Source of the DNA: Pseudomonas azerbaijanoccidentalis
GTDB lineage: Bacteria > Pseudomonadota > Gammaproteobacteria > Pseudomonadales > Pseudomonadaceae
Assembly (NCBI RefSeq): GCF_019145495.1
Contig: NZ_JAHSTU010000005.1
Span: 1-64,000 of the forward strand
Direction: 5' to 3'
Length of the DNA stretch: 64,000 nucleotides
Position numbers and translations under genes: made by a program. Of the stretch, positions 24,197-32,933 are shown in pieces. Each line of letters begins with the position of its first letter. Position 1 is the first letter of the stretch. The notes under the pieces were generated by a model. That model had not been told where the DNA came from. It saw only the letters and a list, made by a program, of their open reading frames with translations, and made no database searches.

Positions 24197-24573
24197 GTCG
24201 TAACTTTCCAATGGAGTTGCTTTAGAGTTCTGGTGACTTCAGAAGACGCTCAACAACTTGGCCAACTATTGATTATGGCGATATAGGGTTCTCACAACAC
24301 TATTGGTGTGGGGGGGGGGTGATTTATTTAAATTAAATAGGCGAGCGCGGACAAGATTGGACCAATACTCCAACTAAATAACCTGGCAACAGTTAAATAA
24401 GTTCGAAGAAAATCCGTGCCATTGGTCCGGATGAATTAGCATCCAGAATATTGGATTTAACATCATTACATCCGGCTTTATGCGCTACAGGTGTCACCAA
24501 TATTGCATTGCGTTGACTTGAATTGAAACGACATTTATGGTCGTGTTTTCGGACATGGTGCGGGGAAACAGAC
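24197..24573. promoter_or_regulatory. Divergent promoter region with G10 tract
   Basis: This 377-base AT-rich spacer separates the hydrolase operon (minus) from the GlxA-type regulator gene (plus). A run of ten G residues occupies 24310-24319, directly followed by an AT-rich near-palindrome (about 24322-24340, ATTTATTTAAATTAAAT). No gene is seen. The region must hold both promoters; binding by the adjacent regulator is likely but not shown. Confidence 0.5.
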
Positions 24574-25512
24574 ATGCATCGGATCGGCTATTTCTTGACG
24601 GATGGTTTCCAGGTGATGGCGCTTGGAACTCAGTCTGTATTCGAATTCGCTAACGTGGTGGCCAAGGAAGAAATCTACCAGATCACCAACTATTCCATAC
24701 TCGGCGGCGAGATCAGGTCGTCTGTCGGCGCTACGGTCAAAACGCAGCAGGCCAGCTCAGAAACACTAGCTGATACCTGGATGGTCTCCGGCATCGTCGA
24801 TCCGTCGGCTCACAAGACCTCTGATGATGAATTGAAGTTCGTCAAAGCCACCGCCGGTGGAGCGCGACGCACTGCTGGTCTTTGTACCGGGGCATTCGTA
24901 TTGGCCCAGGCAGGCCTGCTCGAAGGCCGTCGTGTCACGACACATTGGGCCTATGCCGAGCTCCTCAAGGCGCAATTTCCGAACACTCGGGTAGAGTCAG
25001 ATCATATTTTCATCAACGACGGTTCGATCTGGACGTCAGCCGGGCTTTCAGCGGCGATGGATTTGGCTTTGGGTATCATCGAGAAAGACCTAGGGGAGGC
25101 AATAGCCAACAAGGTGGCTCGCGTTCTGGTCATGTATCACCGTAGATCAGGCGGTCAGTCGCAACATTCCCAGATGCTCGAAATTGCGCCAAGATCGGAT
25201 CGCATACAAGTCACGCTGGATTACGCTCGTTCGAACCTTTCCGGTGCCTTGACCGTAGAAAATCTGGCCAAAGTCGCGCATCTCAGTGAGCGACAGTTCA
25301 GTCGCATCTTCTATTCGGAAACCGGCCTGTCTCCGGCCAAGGCCGTCGAAAAGCTTCGAATTGAGACCGCAAGGAACATGGTGGAGCGAGGACATCACTC
25401 GCTGGAAATTATCGCAAGGGAGACAGGCTTTCGCGACAGGCGCCATTTGCGTGAAGTCTTCATTCGTAAGCTGGGAGTAACTCCACAGTCGTTGAGGAGG
25501 GAAGCAAAGTAA
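24574..25512 (+). CDS. GlxA family transcriptional regulator (DJ-1/PfpI plus AraC domains)
   Basis: A 312-aa protein. The N-terminal DJ-1/PfpI-like sensor domain covers about residues 1-190, with the nucleophile-elbow-like GLCTGAFVLAQAGLLEGR and VTTHW. Two AraC-type helix-turn-helices follow (NLAKVAHLSERQFSRIF near 245 and IARETGFRDRRHLREVF near 290). The ATG at 24574 has GGGGAAA before it; a TTG at 24523 would add 17 residues without such a signal. It is divergent from the hydrolase/dehydrogenase operon, its probable target. The ligand is unknown. Confidence 0.88.
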   Translation: MHRIGYFLTDGFQVMALGTQSVFEFANVVAKEEIYQITNYSILGGEIRSSVGATVKTQQASSETLADTWMVSGIVDPSAHKTSDDELKFVKATAGGARRTAGLCTGAFVLAQAGLLEGRRVTTHWAYAELLKAQFPNTRVESDHIFINDGSIWTSAGLSAAMDLALGIIEKDLGEAIANKVARVLVMYHRRSGGQSQHSQMLEIAPRSDRIQVTLDYARSNLSGALTVENLAKVAHLSERQFSRIFYSETGLSPAKAVEKLRIETARNMVERGHHSLEIIARETGFRDRRHLREVFIRKLGVTPQSLRREAK

Positions 25513-25589
25513 CTTGTTATCGAGTGATTAGCGTCTACATGACCTGGCCGAAAGCATGCATTCACAAATGGCCGCTTTCGGCTGTGGAT

Positions 25590-25884
25590 TCAACCGGTCG
25601 ATGCAACAGAATGGCTAAATCGTTCAGCGGGTGTTTCGTAGTCTAGTGTTTTCCGAGGGCGGCTATTTAGCTGCCTTGCGACTTCATTGAGCGTGGCTTG
25701 CGAGTGATCCGCAAGGTCGGTCCCTTTCGGGAAGTACTGCCTTAACAACCCGTTGGTGTTCTCGTTCGATCCCCGTTGCCAAGGACGATGAGGATCGCAA
25801 AATAGACCTTTATGTCGGTAGCCACCGTAAAGCGCTTAAGGTCAGCCATCTCTTTGCCGCGATCCCACGTCAGCGATTCGGTAA
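25590..25884 (-). pseudogene. IS30 family transposase remnant (C-terminal part)
   Basis: The minus strand translates to pieces of the IS30 transposase C-terminus: [20 protein letters not shown], then [33 protein letters not shown] and [19 protein letters not shown], with the stop at 25590-25592. A one-base loss in the run of T before the CDPHRP segment breaks the frame. The N-terminal half of the gene is missing, and the upstream edge runs into the 3' end of the 2-hydroxyacid dehydrogenase gene. It is non-functional debris. Confidence 0.8.
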
Positions 25885-26859
25885 TCACTGACGTAACGCT
25901 TGCGAATTAACGAGATCGCGAGGCCACTGACCTTCGAGCCCCATCAGCAAGTTGTCCAAGGCACGCTTGGCCATTGCGTCGCGGGTATCACTTGTTGCCG
26001 AGCCAATGTGAGGGACCGTAACGACGTTTTTCAGCTTAAAAAGCCTGGAATCTGTTAATGGCTCTTTTACGTAGACATCCAGGCCAGCCCCCCGAATCGT
26101 CTTTTCCTCAAGCGCTTGGATGAGCGCGTCCTGATCAACCACCGGACCACGAGAAACGTTGATCAAAATGCCCTCTGCCCCGATCAGCGCCAGCTCTTTT
26201 TGGCCGATGAGGTTTCTCGTCTCTGCGGTCAATGGCACGACCGGACAGACGAAATCAGACTCGCTTAATAGCTGTTCCTGCGGGACAAATCTTGCACCGA
26301 GCTCTTCCTCCAGCTGTGGTTTACGAGTTTTGCCGCTGTACAAGATATTCATGCCGAAGCCGAAACGTCCCCTGCGGGCGATGGCCTCTCCGATTTTGCC
26401 CAGGCCGATAATGCCCAAGGTCTTTCCATGCACATCACATCCAAAATGGGAGGCGTCGATTGTTTTTGACCAATTCCCATCTTTTGTCCAATCATCAAGC
26501 TCTGGGATACGTCTCGCTGTCGCGAGGATCAGGGCAAAAGCGAGATCAGCAGTGGTTTCGTTCAGCACATCTGGTGTATTGGTCAACATGATCCCTCTGC
26601 TATTGAGATAGCTGAGGTCATAGTTATCGTAACCCACCGAAATGCTGGAGATGATCTCAAGGTTTTTAGCCGACGCCAGCTCAACTTCACCCAGACGACG
26701 ATTCCCACCGATCAGTCCATGAGCGTTGGGAAGGGCCGCTTCAAACTGAGCATCCATGTCACCCATCTCTGGGCTCATGATGACGATGTCGTACTTATCT
26801 GCGTAAGGCTCTAGCATGCTGGGTGAGACTCGGCTGAAGGCCAAGATTGTCTTTTTCAT
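25885..26859 (-). CDS. D-isomer-specific 2-hydroxyacid dehydrogenase (GhrB-like)
   Basis: A 324-aa NAD(P)-dependent dehydrogenase reducing 2-keto acids (glyoxylate, hydroxypyruvate or 2-ketogluconate) to D-2-hydroxy acids. The Rossmann motif is LGIIGLGKIGEAIARR near residue 147. Catalytic residues are visible as Arg in NVSRGPVVD near 233, Glu in VYVKEPL near 264 and His in VPHIGSAT near 283. The overall likeness is to the GhrB/TkrA group. The last codons overlap the edge of the IS30 remnant, but length and ending (VNSQALRQ) fit the family. The ribosome-binding site is weak. Lower GC codons than neighbours suggest acquisition. Confidence 0.87.
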   Translation of the reverse strand: MKKTILAFSRVSPSMLEPYADKYDIVIMSPEMGDMDAQFEAALPNAHGLIGGNRRLGEVELASAKNLEIISSISVGYDNYDLSYLNSRGIMLTNTPDVLNETTADLAFALILATARRIPELDDWTKDGNWSKTIDASHFGCDVHGKTLGIIGLGKIGEAIARRGRFGFGMNILYSGKTRKPQLEEELGARFVPQEQLLSESDFVCPVVPLTAETRNLIGQKELALIGAEGILINVSRGPVVDQDALIQALEEKTIRGAGLDVYVKEPLTDSRLFKLKNVVTVPHIGSATSDTRDAMAKRALDNLLMGLEGQWPRDLVNSQALRQ

Positions 26860-26882
26860 GACGCTTTATTACACCTGCCTCA

Positions 26883-27185
26883 AGTTCAATTGGCGCCGTT
26901 ATGGAAGAAATGATTGTGGATCATCGCCTGGGTTTTTTCGTCAATCACGATCTGGCCGGCTACGAAGTACCGGTGCATGCCGATATCCCTCATCAGGAGG
27001 TCATTTTCCTCGATGAAGTAGACCCCTATGCAACGCCGCTTAAAGCTAAAGGTGTCGGCGAGCTTGGTATTTCCGGAGCAGCAGCGGCGATTGCCAACGC
27101 TGTCTATAACGCTACCGGCATAAGGGTTCGCGATTATCCCATTACGCTCGATAAGCTGATTGACCACTTGCCCGCCGTGGGCTGA
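26883..27185 (+). pseudogene. C-terminal remnant of molybdopterin-binding xanthine/aldehyde dehydrogenase subunit
   Basis: The open frame of about 100 codons contains EEMIVDHRLGFFVNHDLAGY, VPVHADIPHQEVIFLDEVDP, KGVGELGISGAAAAIANAVY and NATGIRVRDYPITL. These are the end of the large molybdenum-cofactor subunit of xanthine/aldehyde oxidoreductases (PaoC/XdhA-like). The first 600 or so residues are absent. An ATG at 26901 is present but a stable fragment protein is unlikely to work. It lies between the 2-hydroxyacid dehydrogenase and LysR genes. Confidence 0.75.
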
Positions 27186-27214
27186 CCTTACCGCTCTTAG
27201 CTTCGGAGTCATCA

Positions 27215-28129
27215 ATGCAACTCAGCCGCACGAACCTGGCAGATATTGTTTATTTCCTCGCCATCGCTCGGCATCAAAGCTTCAGAAAGGCGGGTCTTGA
27301 AGTGGGAATCAGTGCGTCCGCGCTGAGCCACGCCATGAAAGGACTGGAGGCGCGGCTTGGCGTTCGACTGCTCAATCGCACCACCCGAAGTGTGACGCTC
27401 ACGGCCGCTGGCGAGGAGTTGCAAGGCCTCATCAGCGCTCCGGTGAATGACATCGGGCAAGCGCTGGAGACCCTTAACCGGTTACGTGATGAGCCCGCCG
27501 GGCGTATCCGCCTGAACGTCTTGAGCGACGGTGCAAAACTGCTGCTGGGCCCCGTGCTGCCGGTTTTTGTTGATCGCTATCCGGACATTGAGGTCGACCT
27601 CACCGTCACCAATCGAATGGTCGATGTTATCGGCGACGGGCATGATGCGGGAATTCGTTTCGGTGGGACGATTCCCGAAGACATGATCGCTCAGCGGCTC
27701 TCTCCCGATGTGGCCTGGGCAGTCGTCGGAACGACTGATTACCTTGAGCGATTCGGTACCCCGAAACATCCAGAAGATCTATACCAACATCGTTGCTTGC
27801 GCGTGCGGCTGGGTAATGCCCGCATCTACCATTGGCAATTCACGAAAGAGGGTCAACAGCTGGAGTTAGATGCACCTGGCCCCATCACGATCGATGAGAC
27901 CCGCGTCGGTGTAGCGATGGCGATGCGCGGTGCCGGTTTAATGTATGTTCCGGCGTGGGTAGTCGAGCGCCAGATCGCGGAAGGCTCCCTGCGGCGAGTC
28001 CTCGAGGACTGGACTCACCACGACCCCGGTTTTCACATCTACTACTCAAGCTTCAGACAGGTTCCTGTGGGCCTTCGCCTCCTCATTGACCTCATCCGCG
28101 AACTGGAACCCCTGGGGCCACTTCCCTAA
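27215..28129 (+). CDS. LysR family transcriptional regulator
   Basis: A 304-aa LysR protein. The helix-turn-helix lies at about residues 20-50 (SFRKAGLEVGISASALSHAM) and the substrate domain follows from about residue 95. It starts 29 bases after the molybdenum-hydroxylase remnant, whose complete ancestor it may once have regulated. It is convergent with the carboxymuconolactone-decarboxylase/cupin pair (6 bases between stops). The target and inducer are unknown. Confidence 0.9.
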   Translation: MQLSRTNLADIVYFLAIARHQSFRKAGLEVGISASALSHAMKGLEARLGVRLLNRTTRSVTLTAAGEELQGLISAPVNDIGQALETLNRLRDEPAGRIRLNVLSDGAKLLLGPVLPVFVDRYPDIEVDLTVTNRMVDVIGDGHDAGIRFGGTIPEDMIAQRLSPDVAWAVVGTTDYLERFGTPKHPEDLYQHRCLRVRLGNARIYHWQFTKEGQQLELDAPGPITIDETRVGVAMAMRGAGLMYVPAWVVERQIAEGSLRRVLEDWTHHDPGFHIYYSSFRQVPVGLRLLIDLIRELEPLGPLP

Positions 28130-28134
28130 CAACT

Positions 28135-28923
28135 TCAGCTCTCCTGCCGCTTGCTGAAGACATCGCCAAATACCGGCACCGCCGAAAATGCGTTAGGCCA
28201 GCCCGCATAAAAAGCGAGGTGTGACAGCAATTCGGAGGCCTCGGTTTGCGTCAGGCCATTGTCCATCGCACGGTTGAGGTGGTAACCGATCTGGGCAACC
28301 TGACCGTTTGCCACTAGCGTCGTGACCGTAATCAGGCTGCGGTCTCGGGGCGCAAGACCCGGTCGCAGCCACAGATCGTTGAATAACGCGCTGGTGGTGT
28401 ATTGCACCAAACCGGGCGAAACCGGGCCAACGGATTTGTCGACAGCCGCAACGCGTGCGTCTTCAGCAGCCTGATTGATCGGCAGCAGGACGGGCGACAC
28501 CGGCGCCAGTTGATCAGACCCTATCCCGTGCTTGTTAAAGACCTCTTTGGCAATCGGAGCCGCTCCAGCGGCATTACCCCAACCTGAATAAAACGCGAGA
28601 TGGTTGATTGCTTCGGATAACTCCAAAGGCGTCACACCATTCTCCAGCGCCAGATCCAGGTGAGCGGCCAGCTCGGCTGTCTGACCTCTTGCAATCAGGA
28701 CGGCCACCGTCGCCAGGCTTCGATCGCGGGGAGACAACTCTGAACGTTTCCACACCTCACCAAGAAGCAGGTGGTCGGCGTTGTGAGCCATTACGGGTGA
28801 AGTAGCACGAATATCGGCTGAAGTTGCCATGTGAGGAATTTCCTTGGTCATTGCCCCTTTCGGGGCAGCGCAGGCAGACAAGCAGATGGCTAAGCTTGCT
28901 ACTGCAAATTTGCGAATAATCAT
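28135..28923 (-). CDS. Exported lipoprotein with two carboxymuconolactone decarboxylase-like domains
   Basis: A 262-aa protein with an N-terminal lipoprotein signal: LSAC places the lipidated Cys at residue 18. Two repeats of the CMD fold follow. Each contains ELSPRDRSLATVAVLIARGQ- or LAPRDRSLITVTTLVANGQ-type helices and an HLAFYSGW / HLAFYAGW segment. The redox CxxC of AhpD is absent, so peroxidase activity is not expected. The family is normally cytosolic; the exported location is unusual. Its start overlaps the upstream cupin gene's stop by 4 bases, so both are translated together. Confidence 0.8.
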   Translation of the reverse strand: MIIRKFAVASLAICLSACAAPKGAMTKEIPHMATSADIRATSPVMAHNADHLLLGEVWKRSELSPRDRSLATVAVLIARGQTAELAAHLDLALENGVTPLELSEAINHLAFYSGWGNAAGAAPIAKEVFNKHGIGSDQLAPVSPVLLPINQAAEDARVAAVDKSVGPVSPGLVQYTTSALFNDLWLRPGLAPRDRSLITVTTLVANGQVAQIGYHLNRAMDNGLTQTEASELLSHLAFYAGWPNAFSAVPVFGDVFSKRQES

Positions 28924-29411
28924 AAAGAAGCGCCGTACTGCGCTTCGGTGACAGGCTCAAGCCACTCGACGTTCTTGCCGTCAAGCGCCTCTTGAATGGC
29001 CATGTGAGTCACGCCGGTTGTACTCGTTGCGCCATGCCAATGCTTGACGCCCGGGGGAGTCCAGATCACGTCTCCAGGCTTGATAACCTGTTTGTCGGCG
29101 CCCTCTTGTTGAACCCATCCGGTTCCCGTCGTGACCACCAACATTTGACCCAGCGGGTGGGTATGCCACATCGATCGCGCCCCTGGTTGAAAGGTCACAT
29201 ACCCTGCCGAGACTTTCGACGGTGTCCGTGCGGCGAAGAGAGGGTCAATTCGTACATTGCCCACGAAATTAGTGGGAGCACCGATGACTGATGCCTGCTC
29301 ACCATTTCTCACGATAGTCATGGATTGCGCAGAGGAGGCATCGGCAGCGCAGGCGTTGAATGCGACGGCGGCCATCAGGGCAACTGCGGGCATGGATGCT
29401 CTTTGGCGCAT
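28920..29411 (-). CDS. Exported cupin-domain protein
   Basis: A 163-aa protein with a signal peptide (about residues 1-22) and one cupin barrel. Metal-ligand positions are visible in MWHTHPLGQ near residue 83 and [12 protein letters not shown] near 125. Such small cupins paired with CMD-domain proteins have been annotated as putative decarboxylase, isomerase or quercetinase-like enzymes. Here both members of the pair are exported. The reaction is unknown. Confidence 0.82.
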   Translation of the reverse strand: MRQRASMPAVALMAAVAFNACAADASSAQSMTIVRNGEQASVIGAPTNFVGNVRIDPLFAARTPSKVSAGYVTFQPGARSMWHTHPLGQMLVVTTGTGWVQQEGADKQVIKPGDVIWTPPGVKHWHGATSTTGVTHMAIQEALDGKNVEWLEPVTEAQYGASL

Positions 29412-29753
29412 CGGTAGCTCCTTACTGAATGAATAGAGTTGTGACCAACCTAATTCATGTCTCTACATTCAACTACCGGCTTTGCGGTTGATGCACCGAT
29501 GAGTGTGACTCAACAATGCTGACCAAGCGCACCGGCATCCGGGGGTTTGTTGCGGTTCGAGCAGTCGCGTTGACAGCCGTTACTGCTAGAAATAAAACGC
29601 CGAGATGTGAATTTTTTCGTGCGCTCCTGTATCTGATCAAGAAAGAAGCCGTGCTATCAAAAAGATGGCATCGGTAAAGCAGGCTCGTCTGGCCTCCGCC
29701 ACATCGCAGCTCAATGGGGTGCATCCGGACAGATCAGTTATAGAGTGGCTCGC
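29412..29753. other. Intergenic region upstream of proP
   Basis: About 340 bases between divergent transcription units (cupin gene on minus, proP on plus). No protein-like frame or RNA gene was recognised. It should contain the proP promoter; osmotic control is known for the family but no specific site is readable here. Confidence 0.45.
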
Positions 29754-31256
29754 ATGAAATCAGCTGAGAAAGCCGTCAATCCGATCGGATTGGAAGACAT
29801 CACCATCGTCGACGACGCAAAAATGCGTAAGGCGATCACCGCCGCTGCACTCGGCAACGCGATGGAGTGGTTCGATTTCGGCGTCTATGGTTTTGTTGCC
29901 TACGTTCTCGGCAAGGTATTTTTCCCCGGCGCCGATCCCGGCGTGCAGATGATTGCGGCGTTGGCCACCTTCTCCGTTCCCTTCCTGATCAGGCCTCTAG
30001 GCGGTTTGTTTTTCGGTACGTTGGGCGATAAGTATGGTCGGCAGAAAGTTCTGGCTGCCACCATCGTCATCATGTCTCTAAGCACCTTCGCCATCGGGCT
30101 GATTCCGTCGTATGCCTCGATTGGCATCTGGGCGCCGATTCTTCTATTGCTCGCAAAAATGGCCCAAGGTTTTTCAGTGGGGGGTGAATACACCGGCGCC
30201 TCGATCTTCGTCGCCGAATATGCTCCAGATCGCAAGCGCGGTTTCCTTGGCAGCTGGCTGGATTTTGGTTCTATCGCCGGCTTCGTCTTCGGCGCAGGTC
30301 TTGTCGTGCTGATTTCCACCATTCTCGGCGAAGAGCAGTTTGAGGCATGGGGCTGGCGCCTGCCGTTCTTCCTCGCTCTGCCCCTGGGCATGATCGGGCT
30401 CTACCTGCGTCACGCACTGGAGGAGACACCGGCGTTCCAACAGCATGTCGAGCAACTGGAACAGGGTGATCGCGAAGGCCTTGCCACAGGCCCGAAAGTC
30501 TCTTTCAAGGAGGTGGCCACCCAGCATTGGCGCAGTCTGATGACCTGCATTGGCGTAGTGGTGGCCACTAACGTCACCTACTACATGCTGCTCACCTACA
30601 TGCCGAGCTACCTGACACACAACTTGCATTACAGCGAAAATCACGGCGTGTTGATCATCATCGCGATCATGGTCGGCATGTTGTTCGTCCAGCCGGTAAT
30701 CGGGCTCATTAGCGACAAGATTGGCCGCCGCCCCTTCATTATCTTCGGCAGCGTCGGTTTGTTCTTCCTCGCCATCCCAGCCTTCATGTTGATCACCAGT
30801 GGCAAGATCGGCCTGATCTTTTCCGGTTTACTTGTGTTGGCAGTGCTGCTCAACTTTTTCATCGGCGTAATGGCTTCCACACTTCCGGCGATGTTCCCCA
30901 CACACATCCGCTACAGCGCCCTGGCCAGCGCCTTCAATGTCTCGGTGTTGATCGCGGGTCTTACCCCCGCCGCCGTAGCCTGGCTGGTGGAAAGCACGGA
31001 AGATCTGTACATGCCGGCCTACTACCTGATGGTGATAGCCGTGGTGGGGCTGATTACCGGCGTGACGATGAAAGAAACAGCGAACAAACCATTGCGTGGT
31101 GCAGCGCCGGCGGCTTCCGACATTGAGGAAGCCCACGAATTGCTTCAGGAACATCACGACAACATCGAGCAGAAGATAGAGGACATCGACAAAGAAATTG
31201 CCGAGCTGGAAGCTAAACGCGAGCATCTCGTGCAGCAGCATCCGCGAATCGAATAG
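29754..31256 (+). CDS. proP: Proline/glycine betaine:proton symporter ProP
   Basis: A 500-aa MFS transporter matching E. coli ProP in length and along the whole sequence: DITIVDDAKMRKAITAA at the start, NAMEWFDFGVYGFVAYVLGK in helix 1, and LGDKYGRQK in loop 2-3. The C-terminal cytoplasmic coiled coil is present (HDNIEQKIEDIDKEIAELEA, about residues 467-486), the part that tunes osmotic activation. It imports proline, betaine and ectoine driven by protons under high osmolarity. The ATG at 29754 fits the family start better than the GTG at 29745. Confidence 0.95.
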   Translation: MKSAEKAVNPIGLEDITIVDDAKMRKAITAAALGNAMEWFDFGVYGFVAYVLGKVFFPGADPGVQMIAALATFSVPFLIRPLGGLFFGTLGDKYGRQKVLAATIVIMSLSTFAIGLIPSYASIGIWAPILLLLAKMAQGFSVGGEYTGASIFVAEYAPDRKRGFLGSWLDFGSIAGFVFGAGLVVLISTILGEEQFEAWGWRLPFFLALPLGMIGLYLRHALEETPAFQQHVEQLEQGDREGLATGPKVSFKEVATQHWRSLMTCIGVVVATNVTYYMLLTYMPSYLTHNLHYSENHGVLIIIAIMVGMLFVQPVIGLISDKIGRRPFIIFGSVGLFFLAIPAFMLITSGKIGLIFSGLLVLAVLLNFFIGVMASTLPAMFPTHIRYSALASAFNVSVLIAGLTPAAVAWLVESTEDLYMPAYYLMVIAVVGLITGVTMKETANKPLRGAAPAASDIEEAHELLQEHHDNIEQKIEDIDKEIAELEAKREHLVQQHPRIE

Positions 31257-31508
31257 CGCGGCAGTGTTGGTTACGCCCTCTCATTTCCAGCGGCTGCAAA
31301 ACAAAAGATCATTCGCCATACCCAAACCCTGTTGTTTCGAGGGGATGTGGATGTAAGCGAGCTGATCGTTCGGCCCACGGCGAGCCCTTTCTGCCAGGCG
31401 GTCCAAGCCACCAACCGAGCGTGCCAGCGCCTACAGAAATGCTTCCCACGGTCAGGAAATGGGCGGAGTCTGTGGACCCGCCCCTTCCCTGCATCGCAGA
31501 GATACGCC

Positions 31509-32894
31509 TTATGAAGCAGCCACTCGACCAAGCTCATTGACTGATACGCCGGCTTGCTCCAGCCAGATTTTACGTCGGGCAAACAAGGCGGGAGCACTGA
31601 CGTTGACCTCTGTAATCAACATGTCCAATTCGGCGTTTTTCAGTTGGCCGTTTTCAACCAGCACTCGCCCCGCCACCATGGTCATGTCGACATCGCCACC
31701 CTGAACGGCATGGACCAGGTTGTGATGAAGGTTGGCCAGCGGCCCCTTGGTGATCAGCGGGGTCATTCTTGGCGTGTCGACGCGTACCGCGATGATGTCC
31801 GCTGCCTTGCCCTTTTCCAAAGAGCCTATCTGCTTGTCCATGCCCAGGGCGCGAGCGCCGTCGATGGTTGCCATCCGGCACACCGACCAGGCGTCGAGGG
31901 CGGCGGCGTTGAGGCTGGCGAATTTGGCGAGCAGGGATGAGACTTTCATTTCCTCGAACATGTCCAGGTTGTTGTTTTCCTTTTCGCCGTCGGTGCCCAG
32001 GCCCACGGCGACACCCGCCGCCAGCAGTTTTTCCACCGGGGCGGCACCGGACGCCAGCTTCATGTTGCTGACCGGGTTGTGAGCCACGCCCACGTTGCGC
32101 TCGGCCATCAATGCGATTTCGCCGTCGTCGACCCAGACGCAGTGGGCCAGCAACACCTTTCTGGCGTCGAGCAGGCCAAATTTTTCCAGGGCCTGCACCG
32201 GTCTGATGCCGTAACGTCGCAAGGTTTCTTCGACGTCGAAGCGGCTTTCATTGCTGTGGGTATGGAAGCCCACCTGATTGGCCTTGCAGATATCGGCGAT
32301 GCGCTTCCAGGCCTTGGGCACGGCATAGAACAGGTGCTCCAGGCCGACCCACACGTTGATGCGACCATTGGCTGCGCCGTGCCAGCTTTCGATCAAGGCT
32401 TCGTTGCTATCCAGGGTCTCGAAATAGTCGTGGTCCGGGTGCTCGGCCACATAGGGCACCAGCACGGCGCGTATCCCTAGCTCATTGGCCGCTTCGGCGC
32501 TGCCGTGCATGTAGCGCCACATATCGACGATGGTCGTGGTGCCGGATAACAGGGCTTCGCTATAGCAAAGCATGGACGCCAGGCGCGCTTCGGCAGGGAG
32601 CAGGACGCGGTGCATGGGGTCGATGTACTGCTGCAGCCAGTCCCACACCGGTAGCCCTTCCGCGGTGCCGCGAAGGATGCCGGAGTGGCAATGCGTGTTG
32701 ACCAGGCCGGGCATCAGCAGCCGGTCGGTCAGGCGCCGGACCTTGGTCAGGGGATGCCGGGCGAGCAGTTCGCTCGCCGATCCGACCTCGGCAATCACGC
32801 CGTCGGTGATCAATACGGCGCCATCTTCGATGACGGTGTTGTGGGCGTCCATGGTGAGCACTACGTCTGCTCGCAGGAGTTCGCTGATCATCAT
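31509..32894 (-). CDS. Amidohydrolase, purine/pterin/triazine deaminase type (TrzA/AtzA-like)
   Basis: A 461-aa metal-dependent deaminase or hydrolase of the ATZ/TRZ branch. Metal and substrate residues are visible: HxH in LVNTHCHSG near residue 68, GFHTHSNESR near 218, LLAHCVW near 252 and GLGTDGEKENNN near 304. It probably deaminates a nitrogen heterocycle (8-oxoguanine, isoxanthopterin or related). The gene ends the two-gene minus-strand unit with the NCS2 permease 39 bases upstream, so uptake and first step are paired. AAAGG precedes the ATG. The exact substrate is open. Confidence 0.83.
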   Translation of the reverse strand: MMISELLRADVVLTMDAHNTVIEDGAVLITDGVIAEVGSASELLARHPLTKVRRLTDRLLMPGLVNTHCHSGILRGTAEGLPVWDWLQQYIDPMHRVLLPAEARLASMLCYSEALLSGTTTIVDMWRYMHGSAEAANELGIRAVLVPYVAEHPDHDYFETLDSNEALIESWHGAANGRINVWVGLEHLFYAVPKAWKRIADICKANQVGFHTHSNESRFDVEETLRRYGIRPVQALEKFGLLDARKVLLAHCVWVDDGEIALMAERNVGVAHNPVSNMKLASGAAPVEKLLAAGVAVGLGTDGEKENNNLDMFEEMKVSSLLAKFASLNAAALDAWSVCRMATIDGARALGMDKQIGSLEKGKAADIIAVRVDTPRMTPLITKGPLANLHHNLVHAVQGGDVDMTMVAGRVLVENGQLKNAELDMLITEVNVSAPALFARRKIWLEQAGVSVNELGRVAAS

Positions 32895-32933
32895 GCTTTG
32901 ACCTTTTATTGAGTGTTGTTTGAAGGATGGGTA

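Noticed and set aside
29473-29724. 83-codon minus-strand frame upstream of proP
   Set aside because: No start signal or domain, and it overlaps the expected proP promoter.
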